This document shows, piece after piece, positions 25,395 to 37,095 of a stretch of DNA of 64,000 nucleotides. Within the stretch, counting starts at the first letter, position 1; the number at the start of each line of letters is the position of its first letter. The notes below the pieces were generated by a model, which ran no database searches, was not told the DNA's origin, and was given only the letters and a program-made list of their open reading frames with translations. Made by a program: the position numbers and the translations under genes. Location of the stretch: contig NW_002476571.1 of NCBI RefSeq assembly GCF_000189635.1, forward strand, positions 429,957 to 493,956, read 5' to 3'. The DNA comes from Tetrahymena thermophila SB210 (taxonomy: Eukaryota > Ciliophora > Oligohymenophorea > Hymenostomatida > Tetrahymenidae).

Positions 25395-26626
25395 AAAAGC
25401 TATATAAAATATATTATTTTATTTATTTTTTGTTAAATTAATATTTATTATATTATATTAAATTAATAAGACTTTGTAAAATAACTTCATTTTACAAGTA
25501 ACTCCACTCCCTCCAACAAAAATTGAGTTAATTTATAATAAAATATAAAATTGGAAAAATGAAAAATATTTTCAAAAGTTTGAATCATTTCTTATTTATC
25601 CTCAAAATTATGTTTCATCAAACGACAAAAATTAATATCATAAACCATTCTTGATTTATTTTTGATTAAATATTTTATATAATTTTTTAAATTAAGATAT
25701 TGATTTTATTTCTATTGATTTATTTAAATTTTGAAAAATTGTAAAATTTATAAGATTACTAAATCTATTAGTTTAATTTATAAATTACTTATTATTTCTA
25801 ACAGTATATAATTTTAAAATCTCTTGTTTTTTCTTTTAGTTCTTTTAATTATTTATTGATTAATTAATTATTTTTATAAAGTTATTATTTTAGCTCATAA
25901 AAATAAATACTTTATTTAAAAGTATAAGATTTGCAGATACATCATAAGAAACTGAAAAGCATTTAAATAAAATACATATAAAATGTTTGTAAAGCTACTT
26001 ATTAGATTTCTATTGATAATTTAAAAAAGCTTTATTTTAAATAAATAGATTAATATGAAATTATACACAGTCATAGATAAATTTATAATTATTATTTGTA
26101 AGATTTATTTCTGGTTTTTTTAAAGAAAAAATGATTATTTTAAATTATAAAAAATCTTCAATGATATATTTTTATTTTTATATTTCAAAAAAAAATACAA
26201 TTGGCATGCATTTTTAAAATATTCTCTCTAATTTCAGAAATTTAGGCAGTAGTTTTTAAAAATATTTCCAAGAAAAATTTTTCTCTATTGAAATTTTTAA
26301 GTGAATTCTATCGTTTTATAATCAATTTATTTTTCGATAAAAACAATTAATTATCTTTATTTAAATAAATATTTAGTAAATCTTGATTTATATGAAAAAT
26401 ATATTTATTTATTCACTTTTCAGTTTATGGAAAAAGTACTAAAAACTTAAATTAATTATCACTTTAATTGGTACTTTTTTTGAATAAAAGAAAAGTGCAA
26501 ATGAAAATTAAGATTTATCTAACACATTTATTTATTTAGATTAACTATTTATTATTATCAACTTTGAAAAAAATTTGATCATTTTATTTTTTTAATACTT
26601 TCTAAATGAATAAAGTCTAAAAATAT

Positions 26627-26651
26627 AAGTAAGTAAGTAAGATAGATAGAT
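26627..26651 (+). repeat. GTAA/GATA short tandem repeat
   Basis: A run of aagt units passes into gata units just downstream of the copy B antigen gene. The aligned position in copy A (near 15.34 kb) has only one or two units. Confidence 0.7.
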
Positions 26652-26779
26652 AATATTTTGATTGAAGAAAAATATTGGATGATAATAAATTAAATGTAAA
26701 TACATAGTCAAACGTGATTGATATACATTCGAATATTTACAAAATAATTTATTTTATTGAGTTGTATTAAATTTAAAAA

Positions 26780-27184
26780 TCAGAAGAGTAAAGCGAAAAC
26801 AGCCAAGAAGAAAGCTGATAAGGCCAAAAGAGAACCATTAAGAGCTTTAACGCAAGCAGTTATTCCATTAGCAAAAGGGGCAGCACTGCTATCACCGGTA
26901 ACAGAGCCATCACCAGTAAAAGCTGTAGCACAACCTGTAACACAAGTTAAATAGGCACTGTAACTAGAATTGTTTGATGTGCAAGCAAGGCAACTGGTAT
27001 AAGTAGACCAAGCAGTAGGACAAGTGGCAGTACCAGTACTACAAGTGGGTACCGTCAAAGCACCAACACAAGTATTGAAAGTTGTAGTAGCAGATGAGCT
27101 GGCCCAAGAGGGAGCAGTAATAACACTAGTAGCAGCATGAACAGTAGTCAAAGCAATAATTGCTAATAAGATGACGGCTTTCAT
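26780..27184 (-). CDS. Small cysteine-patterned GPI-anchored-type surface protein (copy B)
   Basis: 134 residues, paralogous to the gene at 15480-15863. The signal peptide is MKAVILLAIIALTTVHA. All eight cysteines align with copy A, including CLAC (CxxC) and CVTGC (CxxxC). The C-terminal GPI-type signal (ALNGSLLALSAFFLAVFALL) is almost identical to copy A. Differences concentrate in the central Thr/Ser-rich part and near the mature N-terminus, where copy B has several extra residues. A new NxS sequon (NNSS) precedes YSAYLTC. The composition is GC-rich like copy A. About 80 bp of 3' flank is nearly identical in both copies, so the unit probably shares 3' processing signals. A role as a surface antigen is inferred from layout alone. 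Confidence 0.87.
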   Translation of the reverse strand: MKAVILLAIIALTTVHAATSVITAPSWASSSATTTFNTCVGALTVPTCSTGTATCPTAWSTYTSCLACTSNNSSYSAYLTCVTGCATAFTGDGSVTGDSSAAPFANGITACVKALNGSLLALSAFFLAVFALLF

Positions 27185-27826
27185 TTTTAATTATTTTTTG
27201 ATTTAATTTATTTGATATGTAATTTTTTATTATTAATTAATTTATTTTAAATTTTTTGAAATCATCTAAAGATTTAAAACGGATTAGTCCTTAACCCCGG
27301 ATTAGAGTCCAACCAACAGCTTTTGAAATAAATTTGAAGATCTATTAATATTCTAATTAAATAGAAGGCTCTGAATGAATTCCTTACTTAGATTATTTTA
27401 AAATAAAAGAATAGTTGATAACCTTATTTATTTATTTATTTCTAAAGTTTCTTAAATTTTTCTAGACATAATTAATAAATAAGCTGCAACCTTCTAAAGC
27501 AAACTGAATTGAAAAATAAAACAAAATTTAGGAAATAAAAAGCCTTATAAAAAATATTTTAGTTTTAACATAAGCTTTTCCTGCATCTATCTTGCATCTG
27601 TATTTTATTTTTAACAAATTTGTCTATAAAAGTTTTTTAATAAATATTTGCTTTAGCACCACTTTTTTATTTGATTGATTTTCACAGTATCTGCTTTTTA
27701 TAGATATTCAATAAAAATAAATAGAATGGCTATATTTTGAATTCTTGTTTCGAGGTTATTTTAAAAGAAAAACAAGTTAGAAATAAGCATAAAGATTATT
27801 ATAATCAGATAGATTGTAATGAAGAA

Positions 27827-27851
27827 GGGGGGGGAGGGGGGGGGGGGGGGG
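27827..27851 (+). repeat. Poly-G tract (8 G, A, 16 G)
   Basis: Seen directly: eight G, one A, sixteen G. The aligned place in copy A (about 16,480) is only gaaggaggg. It is exceptional in DNA with about 15-20% GC and could form a G-quadruplex. Its length may be affected by sequencing slippage. Confidence 0.9.
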
Positions 27852-28577
27852 AACAAATCTCTTTATAAAGTAAAAAATGAAACTATTAATCGTCGCTTAT
27901 TTCTTTTTTAAATTTTGTAGTTATAAATGATAGTAATTTCTTTCTTTTCCATATAATCACTGCTTTCAAATACAAAACTAATCAATATAAAAGAAAAATA
28001 AGAGTTATAATCACACTTTGAACTAGTTCATGTTAGTTAAAAATTTTACAGAAATACTTTGTCTCAATTAGTTTTTGAAAATATATTAACAAGGAATACT
28101 AAAAATAACTTCTGTTAAGAAATCTGTGGATGAATGAATGAGAGACAAATAGAAAAAATTGATTGTTAAAGAAAAAATGTAAAATTTAAAAAATGTTTAA
28201 TTAAAAAAAGGTTAGATCTCAATCAAAGTCAGGTAATTGTTTAGAGTTGATTTAATTAGTCTTAAATATTATATTTTCCAATCAAAAATATTTATTTATT
28301 TACCCATCGATATCTTAAAGTTACAAATTATAACAGCAGAAAGGAGGAAGATATTAACTTTTATTTGTTCAAAATAAAAAATTTTTTAAGCAACTAATTG
28401 TAAAAAGCAATTCATATCTTAAGATGGGATTTTAAATTATCATTTTATAGCAATTTTTCCATGGTTTAGATATTTTTCTCTATAGGATATCATCCAAATT
28501 TCATCAAATTAGTATGATAAAACTATAAAAAAGAAAGAATTTTACCTTAAAAATTCATAAAATATTTTATTTATAAA

Positions 28578-28602
28578 TAGAAAGTAAGAAAGAAAGAAAG
28601 AA
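28578..28602 (+). repeat. (GAAA)n microsatellite, copy B
   Basis: A shorter version of the repeat at 17,230-17,261, in the same flanking context. Confidence 0.8.
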
Positions 28603-31600
28603 GATAATCCAAACAATTTAAAAATCTAATAAAAATATTTAAAATATTGTATTCAATTTTAACAAAATTTTGTAGTTTTTAATTATGTTTAGATTTGGGG
28701 AAAATTAAAAATTCAATGTTTTTCATTTGCTATTTTAATCTTACTTGCTTTTTTTTAGTGAAATGATTAAAAATTGAGGATATCACTATACGTACCTCTC
28801 GTTAATTTATCATTTATTTATAATTGACGTAGTTATGTCATTTTATCTTTTTTTGATGAAAGAAATAGGACTAATATTTTTAAAATCAATAGATAGAGTA
28901 AATTTAATTACAGTTTTTCAACTAAAATAAAGCTAAGACTAACTTTTATTCTAAGGAGAAAACTTTCTTTCTGCTTTTGTAAGCAAGCAAGTTATATAAA
29001 ATTATTTTTAGAATACATAAAATAAAAATGATAAATATAATGAATATAAATTATGATAAAAATGCTAGTTTATTTATCACTTCTACTTATTAAATATAAA
29101 AAAAATATAATGTAAATAAATATTCAACAAACTATCTTTGAATATTGATAATACTTATTTTTCAAAGATTATTATAAATATTAGGAATAAAATTATAGCT
29201 AAAATGCTAATTCTAATAATAGAATAAATTTATAAAAATTAATAAAGGACATTTAACATAATATTATATTTTAAAAATTGAATTTCTATCATATTTTATA
29301 TTATAAATATCAAAAACTAAATTTATGAATTCATATATTTATTTTCATGTTTAATTTTTCATGCATTCATTCAATCTATCATGAAAACAGGTAAATTTTA
29401 TAATCAAATTTTATTAAAAAAGAACCATGAATTTATTTAAATTCTTCATCTTTTCAATCACACTTTTTAATACTAATATTATTTATTAATTAATTACAAT
29501 CATTACTACAGTTTTAGTTTATTGATTCAGAATGATTTTTTTGTTTCATATTTTTATTTATGAATATACATTCAAATAAATAATTCAATTTAAAGTGATC
29601 ATAATCATTTTATTTTTGATAAAATTTTAATTGAAAAGCAGTTTATCGCTAAATTCCTCCTACTTGAAAAAGTTTATTAAAATAATATTTATTAAACAAG
29701 TTAATAAAATAATAATAGAATTTATTTATAATTTTTTTTTTTGTTAAAAGAAAAAACAACATTTGAACGATAAATACATTTAATCGAAAGCAACTTAATC
29801 TATCAATAATATTGTAATCTACCCATACATAAATTGGTCATAATATGCAAGTAACAATTTTTGTTTAAATTATATCGATTTTTTGAAATAAATTGACGCT
29901 TTTTCAGCTTTTCTAAAGGAAATTTTTTCTTTCTCTTTATATTTAATCCGGGGAATTCTTCTAAATAACGTTGCTATAAATTACTTTGAAGTAAAAACAA
30001 AACAAAAAAATATTATAAAAAGTTAATAGTTTTGATTTATTAGAGTATTTTTATATCCATCCTTATTAGCTTTAGTTAAATCAAATCATATAAATTAACA
30101 TATTCTCCGAAATATAAATGTATGAAAACTATAATAAGAAATTATAAAAACATAGACGACACTTTATAAAATAATCCCATTTAAGTCTATTTTAATTAAT
30201 TACATTTTAAAATTAGGTTTTTCAGAAATGTTTTTTTATTCAACGTTTGAGTCAAAATAGATTAATAAAAGAGTCCTATTTATTCAAATTTGTTTTCAGT
30301 TTACTAAAATAATAACTGGATTTTATAAACGATTTCAAAAAAAAGAAATCAAGTTTTATATATTTTGTAAAAAATTTAAATTTTAGAAATTAAATTTTTA
30401 TCCTGAAATTAATCTTTCTAAATTTTGGTTGAAGTATACTTTTTATTAAAATATAAATTGTGATTTTTTGATAGTGGTTACAATTTATTCAATTTTTTCT
30501 CTCTAATGTTTATTTGATATTTCCTTTTCTTCATAAATCTTCTTTTTAATTATTACTTGAAAGATACAGATAAAAAAATTAATTCTTTTGCACAATAAAT
30601 TACACTGAAAATTATAGCGCCTATAATATAAAAATAGGTTAACAATATGACAGGAAGTTTCTTATCATATTAAATTTATTTTGTAATACCTTTATAATAG
30701 AAACAAGATTTAAATAAATAAAATATGAATTAATTATGTTATAATTATTATTTTAAATGCGCACACTACTCAATCAAATTTCTATTCAAATCATGTCAAT
30801 TTAATAAATAAATACTTTAATAACTCTAAAATTTTAAATTTAATACTCTATTGTGAAAACACTTTTTTGTTGAAAAATTTCAATTTAATAAAAAATATTG
30901 CCAAATAAGATAGGCCTGAATAATGGAATAATAACAGTCTAATTAATTGCTCTCAATTATTTTTATAAATATTTTTTGAAAAAACTATGCAAGGCAAATT
31001 TGTTTTTGAGATTAATCTTTTCAACAAGTATTTCATTTTTAAGCTCTTATAAAACTTTTAATTTACTATTTAAAATCTATCCAGACTACATATAAAAATT
31101 AATTTAGCTAGATATTATATTAGTTTTTCTCATTTTAAAGGAAATTTTATTTTTTTTATAGCATTCTAACATAAAAACATATTTTCTACATTCTGAATAA
31201 GGAAATGATTTTAATCTTATTTGATAAGGCATTCAATCTTCATTAAATCATTTTAACTTTCAGATTTATAATAATAGAAGAATTTTTTTATGATTAGATT
31301 TGATTAATACCTTCTTTGCTTCTTTGGTTGCAATTACTTTTTTAATTAAAAACGCTTTTTCTGCCTAAATTAGTCTAACCATACTTTCACAAAATCAAAA
31401 TACTTTTAAAAAAATATTTTTGTTACAAGCTTAAATTTTATATATGATTTTATAATTTAAAAGTTTTCTATGAACTAATATTAGTTAGTACTTTAGAAAC
31501 TAAAAAGAATATTCATAAATTGAATAATATATTTGTGAATAATACTTCCTTCGATTGCTTAATTATAGTAAAGTAAAAGATTATTAATACATATGCTTAT

Positions 31601-31619
31601 CAGGATATTTCTATCTTGA

Positions 31620-31719
31620 NNNNNNNNNNNNNNNNNNNNNNNNNNNNNNNNNNNNNNNNNNNNNNNNNNNNNNNNNNNNNNNNNNNNNNNNNNNNNNNNN
31701 NNNNNNNNNNNNNNNNNNN
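31620..31719. other. Assembly gap of 100 N
   Basis: Exactly 100 N. The flanks (ctatcttga on the left, aagttaaaattga on the right) align to copy A at about 20,366-20,386, where only about four bases separate them. The true gap is therefore probably a few bases unless copy B has an insertion. Confidence 0.95.
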
Positions 31720-32899
31720 AAGTTAAAATTGAAAAAATGAAATTAAGTATCTTTTTGATTTAAAATTGAAAAAATTAACTTTCGATCATTTTTACTTGTT
31801 TATTTTATCCCATAATTTTTAGAAACTAGTTCAGAAAAGAAATAAAAAAGATAACATTTTCATATAAAATTATATGTATGTAATAAAAATTGCTAACTTT
31901 TGATAAAATTAGAAAAAATTAAGAATATTAAATGATTATATTGAAAATTATGATAAAAGAAATACTAAGCATTTATTGATTTCTATGTAATCAAGGCAGA
32001 CAGATATTTTTTAAATACAAAATTTACAATAAAAGAAATTACATATTTATTGATTTGTATCTAATTAAAATGGATTTTTTTTATATATAAAATTTATATA
32101 AAGATTGCCTAATTTATCTTAAAATGTTTTCTTTAAAAATAATAATTTATGAACATAAAATAAATCTTATGGTCAATTTAAAGTAAAGCTGATTCAAATT
32201 TTTTAATAATTGATTTTCTTTTAGCCGAATAATCATTTTTATGCTTACATTTAATTATATTTTAGCTGATTAATTTATTGTATTAGAAATATGGACTTGC
32301 GAATATATTATTTATTAATGAAAATTTACATTCAGATTATTTAAATAGAGGCAAGCAAGCAAGCAAATAATTAAATTTATGATAGTATTTATTTATTCGT
32401 TTTTGTAAAATTAAGAAAGAAAAATACTTATTTTTTTCTTTTAGAATTACATTAATTTCTTTTAAAGTTAATATTATATAACTGAATCTTCGTTCCCATT
32501 AAATTAATAGACCTTTTTGTTGATAAAAATTAAGATTATTCAATTTAATTTAGTATAAATCATACCATCCTAGCTCATGTCTTATCTTAAATGTTTGAAA
32601 TTTCATTAACACATATATTTATGAAATAAAATTTTATTTTAATGTTATCATTGATTATTTAATTTTAATAATATTTAAAAATTTTAAAAACTGAATTCAT
32701 TTTAATAATACAAAATAAATATTTTAACTAAAAAATTTCAATCAAAAATATATTTAACAAATATCAAAAAGTAAAACAAACCAAGTTTCAAAAATTAAAG
32801 CTATAAACAAAGGTCATTTCAATTACATTCATCCGTTTTTTCATTGAAATATTTTGAAAATCAATTTACTAAATGCATTTAAAATAATATTAATAGTTA

Positions 32900-33505
32900 T
32901 CTTATGATAAAAAATGTTTATAAAATAATAGAGATTCTCCTTTATTTCGTTCATATTTTTCAGAATGTCATAAACTAAGATTTTAGATAATTTTAAAATA
33001 CATAATAAATTTCTTAGAATAGATAGATATTATTTTTAAATTTTTAATCAAAATTGTTTATTCTCTGATTATCTTAATTAATCTGATTTTAATTAAGTAA
33101 ATTTTTTAAATTGTCTCATAATTAGGTAAATATTTTTAGTTGACTCATAATTAATTAACTTTTAATTCTCTCATAATTAGGTCAATATTTTAATTGTCTC
33201 ATAATTAAGTAAAATTTCATATGACGTTAATTTGAATTGGAAACTATCATTTGAAATAAAAGAAGATTAATAAAGTATGAAAATTAATTATGTCTGATAT
33301 TGAAGTAGATTTTTCCAAAAATAAAATAAATTATTTATTTATTTTAATAATTGCATAAAACTGAATTTTTTGTAGTCTTTTTGCTTAGTTTTTTATTCAA
33401 TCAACAATATTGAGAAAATTTTGATTTGTAAATAATTTTTAATATTTAAATCTATTAAGGACAATATAATTTTAGAGAGAAACTTCATAGATAATATAAT
33501 ATTAT
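32900..33505 (+). repeat. Nested upstream repeat, unit 1 (copy B)
   Basis: Matches the block at about 33,506-34,200 in order and orientation. Shared landmarks are a segment starting agaatgtcataaactaagat (32,962 and 33,624), the tgtctcataatta microrepeats, and the 5' flank of the GTPase, including a tagagagaaacttca element. Copy A has one such unit (about 21,480-22,390). Confidence 0.7.
33110..33225 (+). repeat. Four imperfect ~30-bp repeats around ctcataatta
   Basis: The motif (t)ctcataatta, followed by a T-rich spacer, recurs at about 33,113, 33,145, 33,170 and 33,197. Two further units are at about 33,783-33,825 and one is in copy A near 21,645. Function unknown. Confidence 0.6.
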
Positions 33506-34200
33506 CGTATGATAAAAAATGTTTATAAAATAATAGAGATATATTTTATTTTAATATTAATTTAGTGTTTTTTTATATTTTTAGAAAAATTAACCAAAAA
33601 AAAACTAGTGTCCATTATTTTCAGAATGTCATAAACTAAGATTTTAGATAATTCTAAAATAGATAATAAATTTCTAAAAATAGATAAATAGATAAATATT
33701 ATTTTTAAATTTTTAATCAAAATTGTTTTTTCTCTATCAATTTTAATTAGTCTTTTTCATTATTTAGGAAATCTTTTAAATTGTCTCATATTTAGGTAAA
33801 TATTTTTTATTGTCTCATAATTAAGTAAAATTTTAAAAAACGTTAATTTGAATTTGAAACTACCTTTTGAAATAAAGTAAGAAAATTAATTATGTCTGAA
33901 ATTAAAGTAGGTTTTTCCAAAAATAAAATCAAATGTATTCACTACCTATTTAATTCTATTTAAAAATATTGCATTTTAATTGATTGTTTCATATTATACC
34001 ATTTTTAAAACATTTTATATCAAATATTTATTTACTTATTTTAATAATTAAATAAAACTGAATTTTTTGTGGTTTTTTTGCCTCGTTTTTTATTGAATCA
34101 ACAATATTGAGAAAAGATTGATTTTTACATAATTTATAATATTTAAATTGATTAAGGAGAATAGAAATTTAGAGAGAAACTTCAAAGAGAATATAAAAAA
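33506..34200 (+). repeat. Nested upstream repeat, unit 2 (copy B), abutting the GTPase start
   Basis: The second unit of the ~0.6-kb tandem duplication; see unit 1. It ends about 35 bp before the GTPase ATG, so it supplies the immediate upstream sequence of that gene. Confidence 0.7.
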
Positions 34201-34236
34201 TTTAAATAAAAAACAATTAAATAAAAAAATAATACT

Positions 34237-35271
34237 ATGGACTTTTTTAAAAAGTTTACTCCTCATTCAACAAGATTACCAAACAACCAATAAACAGTAT
34301 ATCAAAAGCACAGATAGTAAAATCTGTATAATGATGAACACAAAAATGTAAGTATTGTTGTGGGTAACTCTTAGTAAGGGAAGGATACTTTTATTTGGAG
34401 TTTCGATCAAAATCTTCTTAAAAATAGGAAAATAAATATAGGAGATGGAAAGAAAAGTTGTACTTCTTAATTTGAGTTTATAAATTATAAATGTTCTGAG
34501 CTAATTGGACTCAATTAAGGAATAATCCTAAATACTATAGGATTAGGCGATTCTTCTTTAAATATGGATGATTCTTAGATTGTGACTGAAATTTATGCAC
34601 ACTTCATGAGAGAAATTTCTAAGATTTCTGGTGGTGTTCATACATTTTACTTCGTTTAGGGTTTAGATGCTTCACCAATACTTTAAATAGAGAGAAGTCT
34701 CATCTATATGTAAGCTGCTCTAGGAAAAGACATATTTAAATCCTCAGTAATAATAGCAACAAAAGGGAACAAACTAGATGATGATGATCTTGAAACTGCT
34801 ATTGAATGCCTGAAAAAGCTTGCAGTAAAATATTAGATAAAAGGCGGAGTTATTGATTACAGATGCCCTTATAAGAAAATAGTAAAAGGTTAAGAACAGT
34901 ATGGAACTCCTGTCAGTGATTAATAGTTTACTGAAGTTAAAAAGGAATTGCATAAATGCCTCATGGGTTTAGATTTCTTCTCTATTGAACCTCTTATGAA
35001 TAATCTCAAGAATGAAGTCGAAAATCTTAAACAATAAATAAAAGAAGATTCTAAATATTATAAGGAATACTTCGTGAAAAAAGTGAAAAGAGAAACAAGA
35101 TGGTATACTCTTTGGTTGTTTGAACACAAAACCACGTACTTTGAGAAATAATACGAAACACTTTTCACGAAGACAGAACCTGACATTTTAGCTGAGGCAA
35201 TGGAAAGGGCTCTTGAGAAAAATATTTAAGAAATGAAAGTAGCTCTATAATAGGTTACAGGTGATGATTGA
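34237..35271 (+). CDS. AIG1/GIMAP-like P-loop GTPase (intact copy B)
   Basis: A single uninterrupted frame of 344 residues. The start ATG (MDFFKKF) is the first in frame and matches copy A. P-loop-like G1 is GNSQQGKDT (residues 43-51), with Asp where Ser/Thr normally follows the Lys. G3-like is NTIGLGDS, replacing the usual DTPGLxDT. G4 is NKLD. After the G domain, a Glu/Lys-rich coiled-coil stretch and a basic, aromatic segment (YFVKKVKRETRWYTLW) lead to the C-terminus. Layout and spacing fit AIG1/IAN GTPases, which act in membrane-associated scaffolding; several are expanded in ciliates. The altered G1 and G3 residues raise doubt about normal GTP hydrolysis. No membrane anchor is seen. Copy A is the broken sister gene at 22393. 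Confidence 0.75.
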
Positions 35272-36876
35272 AATAATAACAGCTAAATTATTCTTATGTT
35301 GCTTTTAAAGACTAAAATATTTCTTATTTTAAAATTCTTAAAAAAAGTTAAATAATTTTCAAAGATGTTAAAAGTATTTTGTATAAATATGTTTTGTTTG
35401 TTACATTCAATTTTTTACAATAAAATAAATAAATATAAATACTTACTTTTTATGTTATTCATAATTAAAAAAATTAATCAATTTTAAGCAAATTAATTTT
35501 TATAATTTATAAAATATTTTTGATCATTATTTAAAATAATTTAAATTGAATTATTTAAGCATTTTATTTAAATAGTATAATGGTGAATAAAGAAGATTTG
35601 GTATTTTATAGCAACTCATTTTCGAATGGTTTTTTTGAAAAATTTAGAAAACATAATAAATAGTATGCATTGGATTAAGTCAATAACTCAACATAAAATT
35701 CAGATTTAATCAACAAAAATAAAATAAATTTCTAAAATAGAATATTATTAAATAATTAAAGCATTTTCCTCCTTAAATTTTATATTTTCCCTTTAAAATT
35801 TAGTTAAAAAAAACATTAAATTACTTATCTACTTGCTGATTCTATCATCATCACATATAATTTCAAATTTCTTTTTTTTGATGAAGAAGTATAATAAAAC
35901 TGAATCAAAACTAAAAAATATAAAATAAATACAAAAAATAAATTCATATTCCTATAAAACTAGTTTCATAAAATATTTTTTTTTTGAAAAAGATTAAAAA
36001 AACGCTTTTTTTTTGAGCTAATTTTATAAATTCATTTAAATTGTTTGAATGTTTTAGCTAAATAAAAAAATTAATTAATTAATCTTTCAATTCTACTTAT
36101 TATGACTATCTTTATAAACTAAATAGAAAACTATGAATGGCTCAAAAATTCTCAAAAAAAAAATTCTGCTTTTTTCTTATTTGTATTTTAATAATTATTT
36201 AATTATGTATTTTTTGAGCTTTCATCATTCATCTATTTTAAAATGAAAATAAAAATAGAATAAATAATTTTTAATTTTTAAATAATTAATTTGAAATTAA
36301 AATTTAATTTTTTAAAATGAAGATTTAGTTTTTTAATTTTAGAATAGAATTATTTATTTAAAATAAATTTTATATTTAATAAAAAATTTGATTTATGTTT
36401 CAAATATTTATGATAAGATCTTTAGTTATTTATGAATTTTATTCTCAAAATTAATTAGTATGAATTAAATGTGTTACGAACAAAAGGGAGAAGTGATTAA
36501 ATTGTTTCTATGTTTATGAGCACATTTTATTGGTTCTGATAGAAAAGAAAAGTGAATGAAAATAAATTGATTAGTTTTTTTGTACACTTGGATATAAATA
36601 CATTAATTACTACAAAATGTTAATAGGGAATAATATATATATTAAAACTAGTTGATTAGATATTTTATATAAAATAAAGGTGAGTGAGTGAGGATGCTAT
36701 CATATTTTATTTACAAATAGTTTTCAAAAAGATAAGTAAGTAGATAGATAGTAAGACTCTCAGTCAATCTTTTAGTCAATTTATTGATTGATTGAGCCTC
36801 AGTAGTATAAATAATAATTTATTATAGGTTAGTTAAGTTAGGATTAATTCATTAATTATTCACATCATTTTCTTTT

Positions 36877-36931
<55 letters not shown>

Positions 36932-37095
36932 CATTGCTTATTTAGATAGATCGATAGAAAGATAATGGGAGGGAGTTAGATAATGCATAGTTTTTAAATT
37001 TATTAATATTAAGGATAAATAAATTCCTTTGATTGAAAGAGTTTTTAAATTTATTTGAATCTAATTCGATAGTATTTTGCTAACATAAATTGTAC
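35272..37095. other. 3' flank of GTPase copy B and unique intergenic sequence
   Basis: Copy B homology ends near 36,595. The remainder contains GTGA and GATA short repeats (36,681-36,750) and a long TTTA microsatellite at 36,876-36,931. No gene seen. Confidence 0.6.
36876..36931 (+). repeat. (TTTA)n microsatellite
   Basis: About 14 TTTA units in a row, read directly. Confidence 0.92.

Larger units (their letters stand above)
27185..34236. other. Long AT-rich segment of copy B between antigen and GTPase
   Basis: No convincing gene on either strand; collinear with 15.9-22.4 kb. It contains the poly-G tract (27,827-27,851), a GAAA microsatellite (about 28,578), the N gap (31,620-31,719) and the nested repeats at 32.9-34.2 kb. 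Confidence 0.55.
25395..36595. repeat. Copy B of the approximately 11-kb direct tandem duplication
   Basis: Collinear with 14,030-24,600. It carries the longer antigen paralogue, a poly-G expansion, a 100-base assembly gap, an additional internal ~0.6-kb tandem duplication just upstream of its GTPase, and the intact GTPase. The extra internal repeat accounts for most of its greater length. Confidence 0.85.

Noticed and set aside
26757..26954. Open frame on the + strand opposite the copy B antigen gene
   Set aside because: It is the antisense shadow of the GC-rich antigen coding sequence at 26780-27184 and has no domain or homologue in copy A.
27827..27851. Telomere repeat (Tetrahymena G4T2)
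   Set aside because: The tract is plain G with one A and lacks the TT interruptions of GGGGTT.
33110..33225. CRISPR-like array
   Set aside because: The repeats are imperfect and T-rich with spacers of similar sequence; the genome is eukaryotic.
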